The notes under the pieces: model-generated
What the model was told of the DNA's origin: nothing
The model's input: only the letters and a program-made list of their open reading frames with translations
The model's database searches: none
Assembly (NCBI GenBank): GCA_050942995.1
Contig: JBMNOI010000140.1
Location: 1-9,182, forward strand
From: JBMNOI01 sp050942995
Lineage (GTDB): Bacteria > Chloroflexota > Anaerolineae > UBA1429
DNA length: 9,182 bases
Direction: 5' to 3'
Position numbers and translations under genes: made by a program
Shown here: positions 1 through 6,440 of the stretch, piece after piece
Layout: each line of letters starts with the position of its first letter
How positions within the stretch are numbered: position 1 is the stretch's first letter

Positions 1-1
1 C

Positions 2-640
2 ATCGCCGCCCGCGGACAGGCGCTGAGCGCCGCCCGCCGCGAGGCCGCCGGACGACTGAGCCGGGATATCGAGGAGCAACTGGCCGATCTGAACATGGAG
101 AACGCCCGCTTTATGGTGGACATGCGTTACACCGAGGATGATGAGGGCGCCGAGGTGGACGGTCGACGCTATGCCTTTGATGCCACCGGGCTGGATCGTG
201 TCGAGTTCCTCATCGCCCCCAACCCGGGAGAGGAGCCCCGCCCGCTGGTGCGCATCGCCTCCGGCGGCGAAACCTCACGCCTGATGCTGGCGATGAAGAC
301 CGCCCTCTCTAATATCGACCCGGTGCCGGTGTTGATCTTTGACGAGATCGACTCGGGTATCGGCGGGCGCACCGGCGCCGTGGTGGGACAAAAACTGTGG
401 CAACTGGCCGCCGATCACCAGGTGTTCTGCGTCACCCATCTGGCCCAGATCGCCTGCTATGGTCGGCAGCACTTTCGCGTGGCCAAAGAGGTGGTCGAGG
501 GACGCACCATATCTCAGGCTCGTGAGCTCGCTCTGGACGAGCGGATCGACGAGCTGGCCGTCATGCTGGGCGGCGCATCCACCGAGGCCAATCGTCGCAG
601 CGCCCGTGAACTGTTACAACGGGTCGCCGAGATGGCCTGA
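2..640 (+). CDS. recN: DNA repair ATPase RecN, C-terminal part (5' end outside window)
   Basis: RecN is an SMC-like ABC ATPase that acts at DNA double-strand breaks in recombinational repair. Only the last 212 residues are here; the open frame enters the window at base 2 and stops with TGA at 638-640. It begins in the end of the coiled coil (an Ala/Arg/Glu-rich helix, residues 1-30). The C-terminal half of the ATPase head follows: ABC signature SGGETSR at about residues 87-93, Walker B VLIFDEID at 110-117 with the catalytic Glu, SGIGGR just after it, and the switch His in the CVTHLAQIA stretch near 145. This order and the HLAQIA motif are specific to RecN among SMC-like proteins. The Walker A lies upstream of the window. 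The next gene starts 20 bases downstream in the same direction, so they are probably co-transcribed. No truncation is seen inside the visible part. Confidence 0.96.
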   Translation: MAARGQALSAARREAAGRLSRDIEEQLADLNMENARFMVDMRYTEDDEGAEVDGRRYAFDATGLDRVEFLIAPNPGEEPRPLVRIASGGETSRLMLAMKTALSNIDPVPVLIFDEIDSGIGGRTGAVVGQKLWQLAADHQVFCVTHLAQIACYGRQHFRVAKEVVEGRTISQARELALDERIDELAVMLGGASTEANRRSARELLQRVAEMA

Positions 641-660
641 CACATGAATAGGGAGAGAAC

Positions 661-1737
661 ATGATCCATCGCGAACGTTTGCTGGAGACCTTTTTGCACC
701 TGGTGCGTATCCCCAGCCCGTCGGGGCAAGAGGAAGAGGTTGCCCGGGCCATCGTCCGGTATCTCAACGATCTGGGCGCCGACGTCGAGACCGATGAGGC
801 CGGCAACCTGCTGGCCCATTTCGACGGGCAGGGCGACCCATTGCTGCTCACCGCCCACATGGATACCGTCACCCCCTGCGACCGCATAAACCCAGTCGTG
901 CGCGATGGCGTGATCTATTCCGATGGCACCAGCATCCTGGGGGCCGACGACAAGTCCGGCGTGGCGATCATTCTGGAGGTATTGCAGGTGCCGGCAGACG
1001 AGGACATGCCCCGTCGGCCACTGGATATCCTGTTCACTGTGGAGGAAGAGGTGGGCCTGGCCGGAGCGCGGGCGTTCGATATGAGCCGACTGCGTGCGCG
1101 TATGGGCATCGGTCTGGACTCTGGAGGCGGCCGCGGCATCATTATTGTCAGCGCGCCCTCACAAGACTCTCTGGTCGCCACCGTTCATGGCCGCTCGGCT
1201 CACGCCGGGGCCCATCCGGAACAGGGCATCAACGCCATCCGCGTCGCCGCCGAGGCCATCGCCGCCATGCCTCTGGGGCGCATCGACGAAGAGACCACCG
1301 CCAATATCGGCGTCATCAACGGCGGCGACGCCACCAATATCGTGCCCGATCGGGTGACAATGCGCGGTGAGGCCCGCAGCCGCAACACCGCCAAGCTGGA
1401 GGCGCAGACCGGCGCCATGGTAAACGCTCTGGAGAGCGCTGCCCAGGCTCATGGCGCCACCGTCAATGTGCAGGTTACCCGCGCCTACGAGGCCTACAAC
1501 CTGGATGAAGATAACCCCATCGTGCGCCTGGTGGCCGATGCCATGAGATCTCTGGATATCGAGCCCTGCATGGTCCCTTCAGGCGGTGGCTCAGACGGCA
1601 ACATCTTTAATGCCGCCGGCATCCCCATGGTGCAGATCAGCGCCGGCATGCAAGAGGTACACACCTGCCAGGAGTATGTGGCCCTGGACGATATGGTGGC
1701 CGCAGCCGAACTGGTCCTCGCCTGCGTCAAGCCCTGA
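661..1737 (+). CDS. M20 family metallopeptidase, PepT-like (peptidase T homologue)
   Basis: A 358-residue dizinc aminopeptidase of the M20 family, closest in motif pattern to the PepT-like branch; the likely role is cytoplasmic trimming of short peptides. The metal and catalytic motifs are all present: HMDTV (metal ligand His67, catalytic Asp69), GADDKSG (bridging Asp96), EEEVG (general base Glu129, ligand Glu130), LDSGG (Asp153), and EVHTCQEY near the C-terminus (His334). The central dimerisation/lid domain carries the HGRSAHAGAHPEQGINAI block (about 176-193). Length is close to that of the PepT-like subgroup and shorter than classical PepT (about 410). The ATG at 661 is preceded by AGGGAGAG at a good distance. 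It lies 20 bases after recN and ends before a strong terminator, so recN-peptidase looks like the end of one transcript. The exact substrate cannot be read from sequence; other M20 exopeptidase activities remain possible. Confidence 0.9.
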   Translation: MIHRERLLETFLHLVRIPSPSGQEEEVARAIVRYLNDLGADVETDEAGNLLAHFDGQGDPLLLTAHMDTVTPCDRINPVVRDGVIYSDGTSILGADDKSGVAIILEVLQVPADEDMPRRPLDILFTVEEEVGLAGARAFDMSRLRARMGIGLDSGGGRGIIIVSAPSQDSLVATVHGRSAHAGAHPEQGINAIRVAAEAIAAMPLGRIDEETTANIGVINGGDATNIVPDRVTMRGEARSRNTAKLEAQTGAMVNALESAAQAHGATVNVQVTRAYEAYNLDEDNPIVRLVADAMRSLDIEPCMVPSGGGSDGNIFNAAGIPMVQISAGMQEVHTCQEYVALDDMVAAAELVLACVKP

Positions 1738-1760
1738 TCGTCATCCAAACGATAAACATC

Positions 1761-1817
1761 GATCCCGCCCATTCGACAGAAGAGCCCCTCTACGGTAGAA
1801 TGGCGCGGGGTCTTTTT
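1761..1817 (+). terminator. Intrinsic terminator after the recN-peptidase transcript
   Basis: A long stem forms between GATCCCGCCCATTC (1761-1774) and GAATGGCGCGGGGTC (1798-1812). It has 14 base pairs with one G-T wobble and a single bulged C. TTTTT follows directly at 1813-1817. The 23-base loop holds a small AGA/TCT sub-hairpin. It sits 23 bases after the peptidase stop codon on the same strand, the expected place for a rho-independent terminator. Confidence 0.85.
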
Positions 1818-1901
1818 ATGTTCGGACACTGCGTCCCGCACGATACATATGAATAATCATGCCCCACGCATGAATTACAATAATAGGGAAGGATAAAGTT
1901 G
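1818..1901 (+). promoter_or_regulatory. Probable promoter/operator region of malic enzyme
   Basis: This AT-richer stretch between the terminator and the malic enzyme must hold the malic enzyme promoter, because the terminator separates it from the upstream transcript. Only weak core elements are visible: TTCGGA at 1821-1826 and TACATA at 1844-1849 with 17 bases between. An inverted repeat TCATGC-CCCAC-GCATGA (1857-1873) lies just downstream, where an operator or leader hairpin could act. The ribosome binding site AGGGAAGGA (1885-1893) is strong. It places the start at ATG 1902 rather than at the in-frame TTG at 1899. Confidence 0.45.
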
Positions 1902-3254
1902 ATGAGTGACAGAAATGAACTCGAAGCCAGAGCCGACAAGCCCTCGGCAGAGGCGATGCGCCTGCACCGATATTACCGCGGCAAGATTCAGACGACATCC
2001 AAATGCGCCATTCGCAGCCTGGATGACCTTTCGATCTGGTATTCGCCCGGTGTGGCCGCTCCCTGCCTGGCTATCAACGAGGATCCCGGTCTGATCTACG
2101 ATCTGACCAACAAGGGCAATACCGTGGCGGTGGTCTCTGACGGCACCCGCGTGCTGGGCCTGGGGGATATCGGCGCTGAGGCTGCCATGCCGGTGATGGA
2201 AGGCAAGGCGCTGTTGTTCAAATATCTCGGTGGTGTGGACGCCGCGCCCATCTGCCTCAAGACCAAATCGGCCGATGATATCATCCAGGCGGTGCGTCTG
2301 ATTCAACCCTGTTACGGGGGCATCAACCTCGAGGACATCGCTCAGCCCAAGTGCTTCAAAGTGCTCGACACCCTGCGCGCCGATCCCGACGTCACCATTC
2401 CGGTGTTCCACGACGACCAGCAGGGCACGGCGACGGTACTGCTGGCCGGCCTGTTGAACGCCCTCAAGATCACCGGGCGCGAACTGCAGAATATCCGCAT
2501 CGCCCTCATCGGCATGGGCGCGGCCAACGTGGCCACCCTGCGCCTGCTGCTCGCCAGCGGCGTGAGCATGGGCCAGATCGTGGCCTGTGACAGCCGAGGC
2601 ATTCTGCATCGCGAGCGCGAGGATGTGCGTGAGAGCCAGGCCGACTTTCCCGACAAGTGGCGCCTGTGCCAGGAGAGCAATGTCGACGACCTGCGCGGCG
2701 GCATCGCCGAGGCCATGCGCGGCGCCGATGTCTGCATCGCCCTGGCCAAGCCCGGCCCCGGCACCATCAAGCCCGAATGGGTGGCCGGCATGGCTCGGGA
2801 CAGCATCGTCTTTCCCTGCTCGAACCCGGTGCCCGAGATCTGGCCGTGGGAGGCCAAAGAGGCCGGCGCCCGCATCGTGGGGACGGGCCGCTCCGACTTT
2901 CCCAACCAGCTCAACAACTCGCTGGGCTTCCCGGCCATCTTCCGCGGTGCGCTGGACGTGCGCGCCCGCTCCATCAGCGACGAGATGTGCCTGGCCGCCG
3001 CCGACGCCATCGCCCGCTACGGTGAGGAATTGGGCCTGGATGATGAGCATATCGTGCCCAGCATGAGCGACAGCGAGGTCTACCCCCGGGAGGCCATCGC
3101 CGTGGGCATGAAGGCTATCGGGCAAGGACTGGCCGGTATCACCATGACGCGGGATGAACTGGAGGCCCGGGTCAATGAAAAGATCAAAGAGGGTCGCGAG
3201 TTGATCGATCTGATGATGCGCGAGGGCGCTATCGCCCCGGTGCCTGAGGAGTAG
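1902..3254 (+). CDS. Malic enzyme (malate dehydrogenase, oxaloacetate-decarboxylating), short bacterial type
   Basis: This enzyme oxidatively decarboxylates malate to pyruvate and CO2 with NAD or NADP in the cytoplasm. The 450-residue protein is the single-function bacterial form; it lacks the C-terminal phosphotransacetylase-like domain of long MaeB proteins. The N-terminal malic domain shows LHRYYRGKIQ, then SIWYSPGVA with catalytic Tyr47, GKALLFK with catalytic Lys near 102, and the metal-binding NLED (about 142-145) and FHDDQQGTA (Asp171/Asp172). The NAD(P)-binding Rossmann domain starts at IRIALIGMGAAN (199-209), followed by CSNPVPEIWPWEA, TGRSDFPNQLNN and LGFPAIFRGALD (341-352), all family blocks. 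ATG 1902 is chosen over TTG 1899 because AGGGAAGGA ends 8 bases upstream. It appears monocistronic and faces the broken malate dehydrogenase tail to tail across 20 bases. Cofactor preference cannot be settled from sequence. Confidence 0.95.
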   Translation: MSDRNELEARADKPSAEAMRLHRYYRGKIQTTSKCAIRSLDDLSIWYSPGVAAPCLAINEDPGLIYDLTNKGNTVAVVSDGTRVLGLGDIGAEAAMPVMEGKALLFKYLGGVDAAPICLKTKSADDIIQAVRLIQPCYGGINLEDIAQPKCFKVLDTLRADPDVTIPVFHDDQQGTATVLLAGLLNALKITGRELQNIRIALIGMGAANVATLRLLLASGVSMGQIVACDSRGILHREREDVRESQADFPDKWRLCQESNVDDLRGGIAEAMRGADVCIALAKPGPGTIKPEWVAGMARDSIVFPCSNPVPEIWPWEAKEAGARIVGTGRSDFPNQLNNSLGFPAIFRGALDVRARSISDEMCLAAADAIARYGEELGLDDEHIVPSMSDSEVYPREAIAVGMKAIGQGLAGITMTRDELEARVNEKIKEGRELIDLMMREGAIAPVPEE

Positions 3255-3274
3255 AATGTGTCAGGTTGTACTGA

Positions 3275-4250
3275 TTAGCGCAAGAACAGTGCCGCATCCA
3301 TGCCCATCATATCGGATACCGCCGCACTCTCTTCCAGCAGTTCTTCACCCGTCAGAGCGAGCTTGGCCCGATCAAAGTCGCTCAGCTCCAGCCCCTCCAC
3401 CACCTGATAGCGACCATCACGGATGGTCACCGGATAGGAGTAGATGATACCACGAGGGGTATCGTACTGGCCGGTGCTGGGGATGGCCATGCTCACCCAA
3501 TCTCCCTCGGGCGTACCCCGGTGCCAGCTCTGCACGTGACCGATGATCGCCTGGGCAGCGCTGGCCGCGCTGCTCTTGCCCATCACGTCGATCACCGCGG
3601 CGCCACGGCGCTGCACCAGGGGGATGAACTTGTCCCTCAGCCAGATATCGTCGCCGATCTCGGCATGGAATGCATCGGGATACTGGGTCGTCGAATGATT
3701 CCTCCAGACGGTCACCTTTTTGACCTCTTTCACCGACACACCGGCCTTGCGGGCCAGATGGCTCATCGCGCGGTTATGGTCCAGACGGGTCATGGCTGTA
3801 AAGCGTTCGGAAGGAATATCCGGGGCGTTACGCATCGCGATGAGGCAATTGGTGTTGGCCGGGTTGCCCACCACCCCCCGCACGTCATCGGCGGCGTTCT
3901 GGTTCAACGCCCGCCCCTAAGCGGCAAAGATCGAGCCGTTGGCCGACAAGAGATCCTTTCGCTCCATCCCTTTGCCACGCGGCCGCGCACCCACCAGCAG
4001 GGCCCAGTTCGTATCCTTGAAAGCGCGCGCCGAATCGTCGCTCAACACCACATCTTTCAGCAGAGGGAAGGCACAGTCCTCTATCTCCATCGCCACTCCC
4101 TCCAGCACTTTCATGGCCGGGCTGATCTCGAGCAGCTGGAGGATAACCAGTTGCTCCGGGCCAAACATCTCACCGGCCGCAATGCGAAAGATCGTAGCAT
4201 AACCGATATTGCCCGCCGCTCCGGTCACTGACACGTATCGCTCTCTTCAT
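3275..4250 (-). pseudogene. mdh: Malate dehydrogenase pseudogene (frameshift plus amber stop)
   Basis: The gene clearly derives from the NAD-dependent malate dehydrogenase family (about 325-330 aa). Read on the minus strand from ATG 4250, and allowing for two lesions, it gives MKRAIRVSVTGAAGNIGY (nucleotide-binding loop), LLVGARPRGKGMERKDLL (substrate Arg loop), VVGNPANTN, RLDHNRA, NHSTTQYPD (catalytic His) and SSAASAAQAI. Lesion 1: after six codons the frame shifts; two bases (one GT of a GT repeat) are missing near 4231-4236. Lesion 2: TAG at 3917-3919 interrupts an otherwise same-frame IFAA-stop-GRALN, where relatives read QGKALN, i.e. CAG to TAG. Family comparison also suggests a residue lost before VVGNPANTN, about 8 residues lost after YPDAFHAE, and changed conserved positions (GNHS to RNHS, ARGxSSAAS to VMGKSSAAS, IPEG to TPRG). 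The only in-frame alternative start is GTG 4234, giving a 105-residue fragment up to the amber. GAGG lies 8 bases before ATG 4250. The stop is TAA at 3275-3277. Sequencing error could explain one lesion, less easily all. Confidence 0.85.
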
Positions 4251-4604
4251 GGTTCTTGCCTCATCGAAATGTAATATACTGCAATAGATGCCTGCCGCCT
4301 CACGCGTACAGGCATGGCGAAACGAACGTTTGCAGCGATTACCACACTCGTTGAGGAAACAGAGCCATGGAGTGATACGAACTCGGTATCGGGTGTATGC
4401 GACAACCCGCCGACTCGAGCCGGGTAGAACAATACCCGACACACAGATTATTCCGGGCGATGAGTGAGTTGAATCCGAGGCATGAGGAATCGAAAAAGGA
4501 GGTGCCGCGCCACGCGAGCCCTGAAATCGATCGTCCTTGCCCTGGTTCCAGAGCTCGGCAATGAGCTCATCGTGGCCACGAAAATCTGGCCGGTGGGGTC
4601 AATC
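4251..4604 (-). other. Long untranslated leader / gene-free region upstream of mdh
   Basis: About 350 bases lie between the predicted upstream promoter and the mdh start, and no recognisable gene is seen. One minus-strand frame is open from about 4598 into the start of mdh. It has no good start or ribosome binding site and matches no family I recognise, so it is not called. The region holds four alternating complementary pentamers (4390-4438) that could form competing hairpins. An AAGGAGGTG at 4496-4504 resembles a ribosome binding site on the plus strand, but no credible gene follows it. Confidence 0.5.
4390..4438 (-). repeat. Alternating CGGGT/ACCCG elements, two tandem hairpins in the mdh leader
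   Basis: CGGGTA (4421-4426) and TACCCG (4433-4438) form a 6-bp stem with a 6-base loop. CGGGT (4390-4394) and ACCCG (4405-4409) form a 5-bp stem with a 10-base loop. Because the arms alternate, the middle two arms (4405-4409 and 4421-4425) can also pair with each other, excluding both outer hairpins. The stems are short, so function is uncertain. Confidence 0.4.
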
Positions 4605-4610
4605 TCACAA

Positions 4611-4626
4611 TGTGAAATATATCACA
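4611..4626. promoter_or_regulatory. CRP/FNR-family-like operator, TGTGA-N6-TCACA
   Basis: TGTGA AATATA TCACA has exact 5-base arms with a 6-base spacer, the consensus form recognised by CRP-type regulators in other bacteria. It overlaps the predicted minus-strand -10 element, so a bound protein would more likely repress than activate this promoter. The regulator itself is not in the window. Confidence 0.6.
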
Positions 4627-4644
4627 AGTTTATTTGTATCACAA
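4616..4644 (-). promoter_or_regulatory. Predicted sigma-70-type promoter toward mdh
   Basis: On the minus strand, TTGTGA (4644-4639; 4 of 6 to the -35 consensus) is followed by exactly 17 bases and TATATT (4621-4616; 5 of 6 to the -10 consensus). A TG one base upstream of the -10 makes it an extended -10. It lies just downstream of the sigma-operon terminator and points at mdh, with the expected transcript start near 4609 and a leader of about 360 bases. Confidence 0.6.
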
Positions 4645-4707
4645 AACGACTCAAATACCAAATCGCGTGCCATACCCTCAGAAAAGCCCCGGCTCCTCTG
4701 TCCATCG

Positions 4708-4742
4708 AAAAAGTGAGGCGGAGGAGAGCGCTCTCCTCCGCC
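4708..4742 (-). terminator. Intrinsic terminator of the sigma/anti-sigma/membrane protein operon
   Basis: Positions 4717-4742 are a perfect 26-base palindrome, each arm starting GGCGGAGGAGAG, centred on AGCGCT. On the minus strand it is followed after 4 bases by TTTTT (4712-4708). It lies 36 bases after the membrane protein stop codon, as expected for that operon. The plus-strand side has only a weak T run, so it is unlikely to be an efficient bidirectional terminator. Confidence 0.8.
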
Positions 4743-4778
4743 CGATATCTTTGCCGTCCGTACTTTTCAGAGGCCGCC

Positions 4779-5789
4779 TCAGGCTTCTGCGACGATCTCG
4801 CCGGCTTGCAGCTCACGGAAGGTCAGCGTCCACACAGCGGATTGAAAGACGGTGTACACGCCGGCCAAAAGAGCGCCCACCACAACCAGCAGCAGGATAA
4901 ACGGTCCGGCCGCCAGCAGCGCCGCCACAGGGGTCTCGCCCACGCGCAGGCCGATCAACGCCGGGATGATGATAACCCCTATCCCAAGAAGCACCAGCGG
5001 CGCGGTGACAATCCCCACCGCCAGATTAATGGCCAGCAACAACAGCCACATCAGCCCCGTCTCACGCAGGCGCGTGCGCAACAGCGCAATCCCCGCGCCC
5101 AGCGAGTCGAACACACCACGCCGCTCGATGACCGAGGTACGGAAGGCCATCTCGCGCACGATCGTCACGACGCCGCTGACCACCAGGGCGATAGCGACGG
5201 CCACCAGGATGAACAACAGCAGACCGATCACGGTAGCGATGCCCCCCGGAACGGCCAATCCCTCACCGCCCTGAAACAGAAGCCACAGCAGCGTAATAGT
5301 CGCCGCCACAGCGATACCGGCGATGACGACCAGCACCACCAGCACAGCAAATATGACAATGCCGATCAGCAGGTCGATGGCGAACAGGCGCAACAGCCGG
5401 CTCCAGCCCGTACGCAAACCCGAGCGGAAATTGGTGCTCTCGACCTCTTCAATCTCGTTCACCATACCGATCAGAGCGCCTTCGCCGGTATATCGCACGA
5501 TGATGCTGGCCACAAACAACACCAGGGCAAAGGCCAGAATGGCAACCACCACCATGGCCACCAGAGCGGGATCGAACAAGGATCCCATTCGAGGCGATGG
5601 CGAGAAGGGTATGCGCGGGCCGACCCCGTCGAACCACCTCTCCACATCCGACCTGTTGAACGAGAATTGAAAATTCGGCACCCCGCCGCTACCGCCGGAA
5701 AACAACGCTATCGCAATACCAAAGATCCAGAGCACTTTGTTGCGCCACGTCACATCGATGGCTCGTTTAATAATCCGTCCGTATTCCAT
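4779..5789 (-). CDS. Multi-pass integral membrane protein of unknown function
   Basis: A 336-residue hydrophobic protein that I cannot assign to a named family. The N-terminus (MEYGRIIKRAIDVTWRNKVLW) is a basic, amphipathic stretch followed by a first membrane segment at about 19-32. A polar, probably extracytoplasmic loop (33-74) contains FQFSFNRSDVERWFDG. Further membrane segments lie at about 75-99, 135-172 (possibly two), 182-212, 246-280 and 287-316. An acidic loop, NEIEEVEST, lies at 111-119. It is the last gene of the sigma/anti-sigma operon: ATG 5789 is 6 bases after the anti-sigma stop, and GGAGGT overlaps that stop, so translation is probably coupled. The context suggests an envelope-stress or membrane-associated partner of the sigma system, but that is inference. 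No catalytic motif is visible. Confidence 0.85.
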   Translation of the reverse strand: MEYGRIIKRAIDVTWRNKVLWIFGIAIALFSGGSGGVPNFQFSFNRSDVERWFDGVGPRIPFSPSPRMGSLFDPALVAMVVVAILAFALVLFVASIIVRYTGEGALIGMVNEIEEVESTNFRSGLRTGWSRLLRLFAIDLLIGIVIFAVLVVLVVIAGIAVAATITLLWLLFQGGEGLAVPGGIATVIGLLLFILVAVAIALVVSGVVTIVREMAFRTSVIERRGVFDSLGAGIALLRTRLRETGLMWLLLLAINLAVGIVTAPLVLLGIGVIIIPALIGLRVGETPVAALLAAGPFILLLVVVGALLAGVYTVFQSAVWTLTFRELQAGEIVAEA

Positions 5790-5795
5790 CGCCTC

Positions 5796-6440
5796 TCACC
5801 TCCGTCTCAACCCATGAGCATGAGGTTGCATCCAAAGCACTGCCCACCAGAGCGACAGTACCAGCAACAGCAACAAGACGATCCCCAACACCGTTACTAT
5901 CGTCAACAACAGTAATGCATGTTGTCCGTCATAACCCAACCGACTCCACGGCCCGATCAGTACCTGAACCGCCTGCTCAGAACTCCACCCCAACCAGCGA
6001 TAGAGGGTCGATTCCAGTAGAGGCCAGCGGGCCAGACCGATCAGCCCCTGAGTGATGAATGAGGCCGGGTTGAACACCCCCAGGCCCGCCAGCACGTGGA
6101 TAATCAACGCCGCCGATAGTAACGTCTGTGCCACACTGTTAAACACGCCCAAAAGCACAGGGGGCATAAAGGGCACCCACGGCCATACCGGCCTGCAGCG
6201 AGAAGAACGCCCGGGCCGCTTCAACCGACCTGCCAACCGCCCCCAGAACTTGCCTTCGGATGAAAACAGCGCCGGCGAAGGCGCCGTCTCACGCACCAAC
6301 AGACTCAATCGCCGCCATTCGGCCAGACGGGATGCGCAACGAGGGCAGAAAGCGATATGATCTCGCAGGCGCTGAGCAGAGTCGGGATCCAGCTCCCCAT
6401 CCTCCAGTGATTGGAGCTGTACATCACCGGGATGTTCCAT
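5796..6440 (-). CDS. Putative anti-sigma factor with N-terminal zinc finger and membrane segments
   Basis: A 214-residue protein. Its N-terminus shows the anti-sigma zinc-finger pattern His28-x3-Cys32-x2-Cys35 (HIAFCPRC) within a helical ASD-like region (DVQLQSLEDGELDPDSAQRLRDHI), the part that binds and holds an ECF sigma factor at the membrane. Hydrophobic segments lie at about 93-120 and 175-204, the second strongly Leu/Val-rich, so it is membrane-anchored. The region between them (about 121-170) may face outside. ATG 6440 is chosen because it overlaps the sigma stop codon (TGATG, sharing the A), typical of stoichiometric sigma/anti-sigma coupling. GAGGGAGA precedes it. The TTG at 6443 is the less likely start. 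In such pairs the sigma factor usually controls its own operon; this is family knowledge. The signal sensed is unknown. Confidence 0.85.
   Translation of the reverse strand: MEHPGDVQLQSLEDGELDPDSAQRLRDHIAFCPRCASRLAEWRRLSLLVRETAPSPALFSSEGKFWGRLAGRLKRPGRSSRCRPVWPWVPFMPPVLLGVFNSVAQTLLSAALIIHVLAGLGVFNPASFITQGLIGLARWPLLESTLYRWLGWSSEQAVQVLIGPWSRLGYDGQHALLLLTIVTVLGIVLLLLLVLSLWWAVLWMQPHAHGLRRR

Larger units (their letters stand above)
4605..4644. repeat. Three TCACAA direct repeats with exact 17-bp period
   Basis: TCACAA occurs at 4605-4610, 4622-4627 and 4639-4644, each start exactly 17 bases after the last. On the minus strand these are TTGTGA elements. One forms the predicted -35, one abuts the predicted -10, and one lies at the expected transcription start. 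The middle repeat contributes the TCACA half of the TGTGA-N6-TCACA palindrome. The arrangement suggests repeated protein contacts across a promoter. Confidence 0.6.

Noticed and set aside
2514..2528. GMGAAN in the malic enzyme dinucleotide-binding loop as an inactivating change
   Set aside because: GxGAAN variants are, to my knowledge, found in intact bacterial malic enzymes, and all catalytic and metal residues are present.
1875..3125. A 416-codon minus-strand open frame
   Set aside because: It is the antisense shadow of the malic enzyme, rich in His, Ala and Gly, with no recognisable domain. The plus-strand gene carries all family motifs.
3917..3919. TAG as pyrrolysine or another reassigned codon in mdh
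   Set aside because: The position is a plain Gln in the family, other genes here terminate at TAG, and a second lesion in the same gene makes decay the simpler reading.
3521..4231. A 236-codon plus-strand open frame across the mdh amber codon
   Set aside because: It is antisense to mdh and gives a His/Arg-rich, motif-free protein. The minus-strand homology to malate dehydrogenase is clear.
4496..4504. AAGGAGGTG, complementary to the 16S rRNA 3' end, as the ribosome site of a small plus-strand gene
   Set aside because: The only following frame from the GTG is about 20 codons and looks non-coding; no ATG lies at a suitable distance.
4482..5915. A 477-codon plus-strand open frame rich in Gln, His and Asn
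   Set aside because: It lies antisense to the membrane protein gene. Its composition is what results from reading the opposite strand of Leu/Val/Ile codons, and the minus-strand gene has a proper start, ribosome site and operon context.
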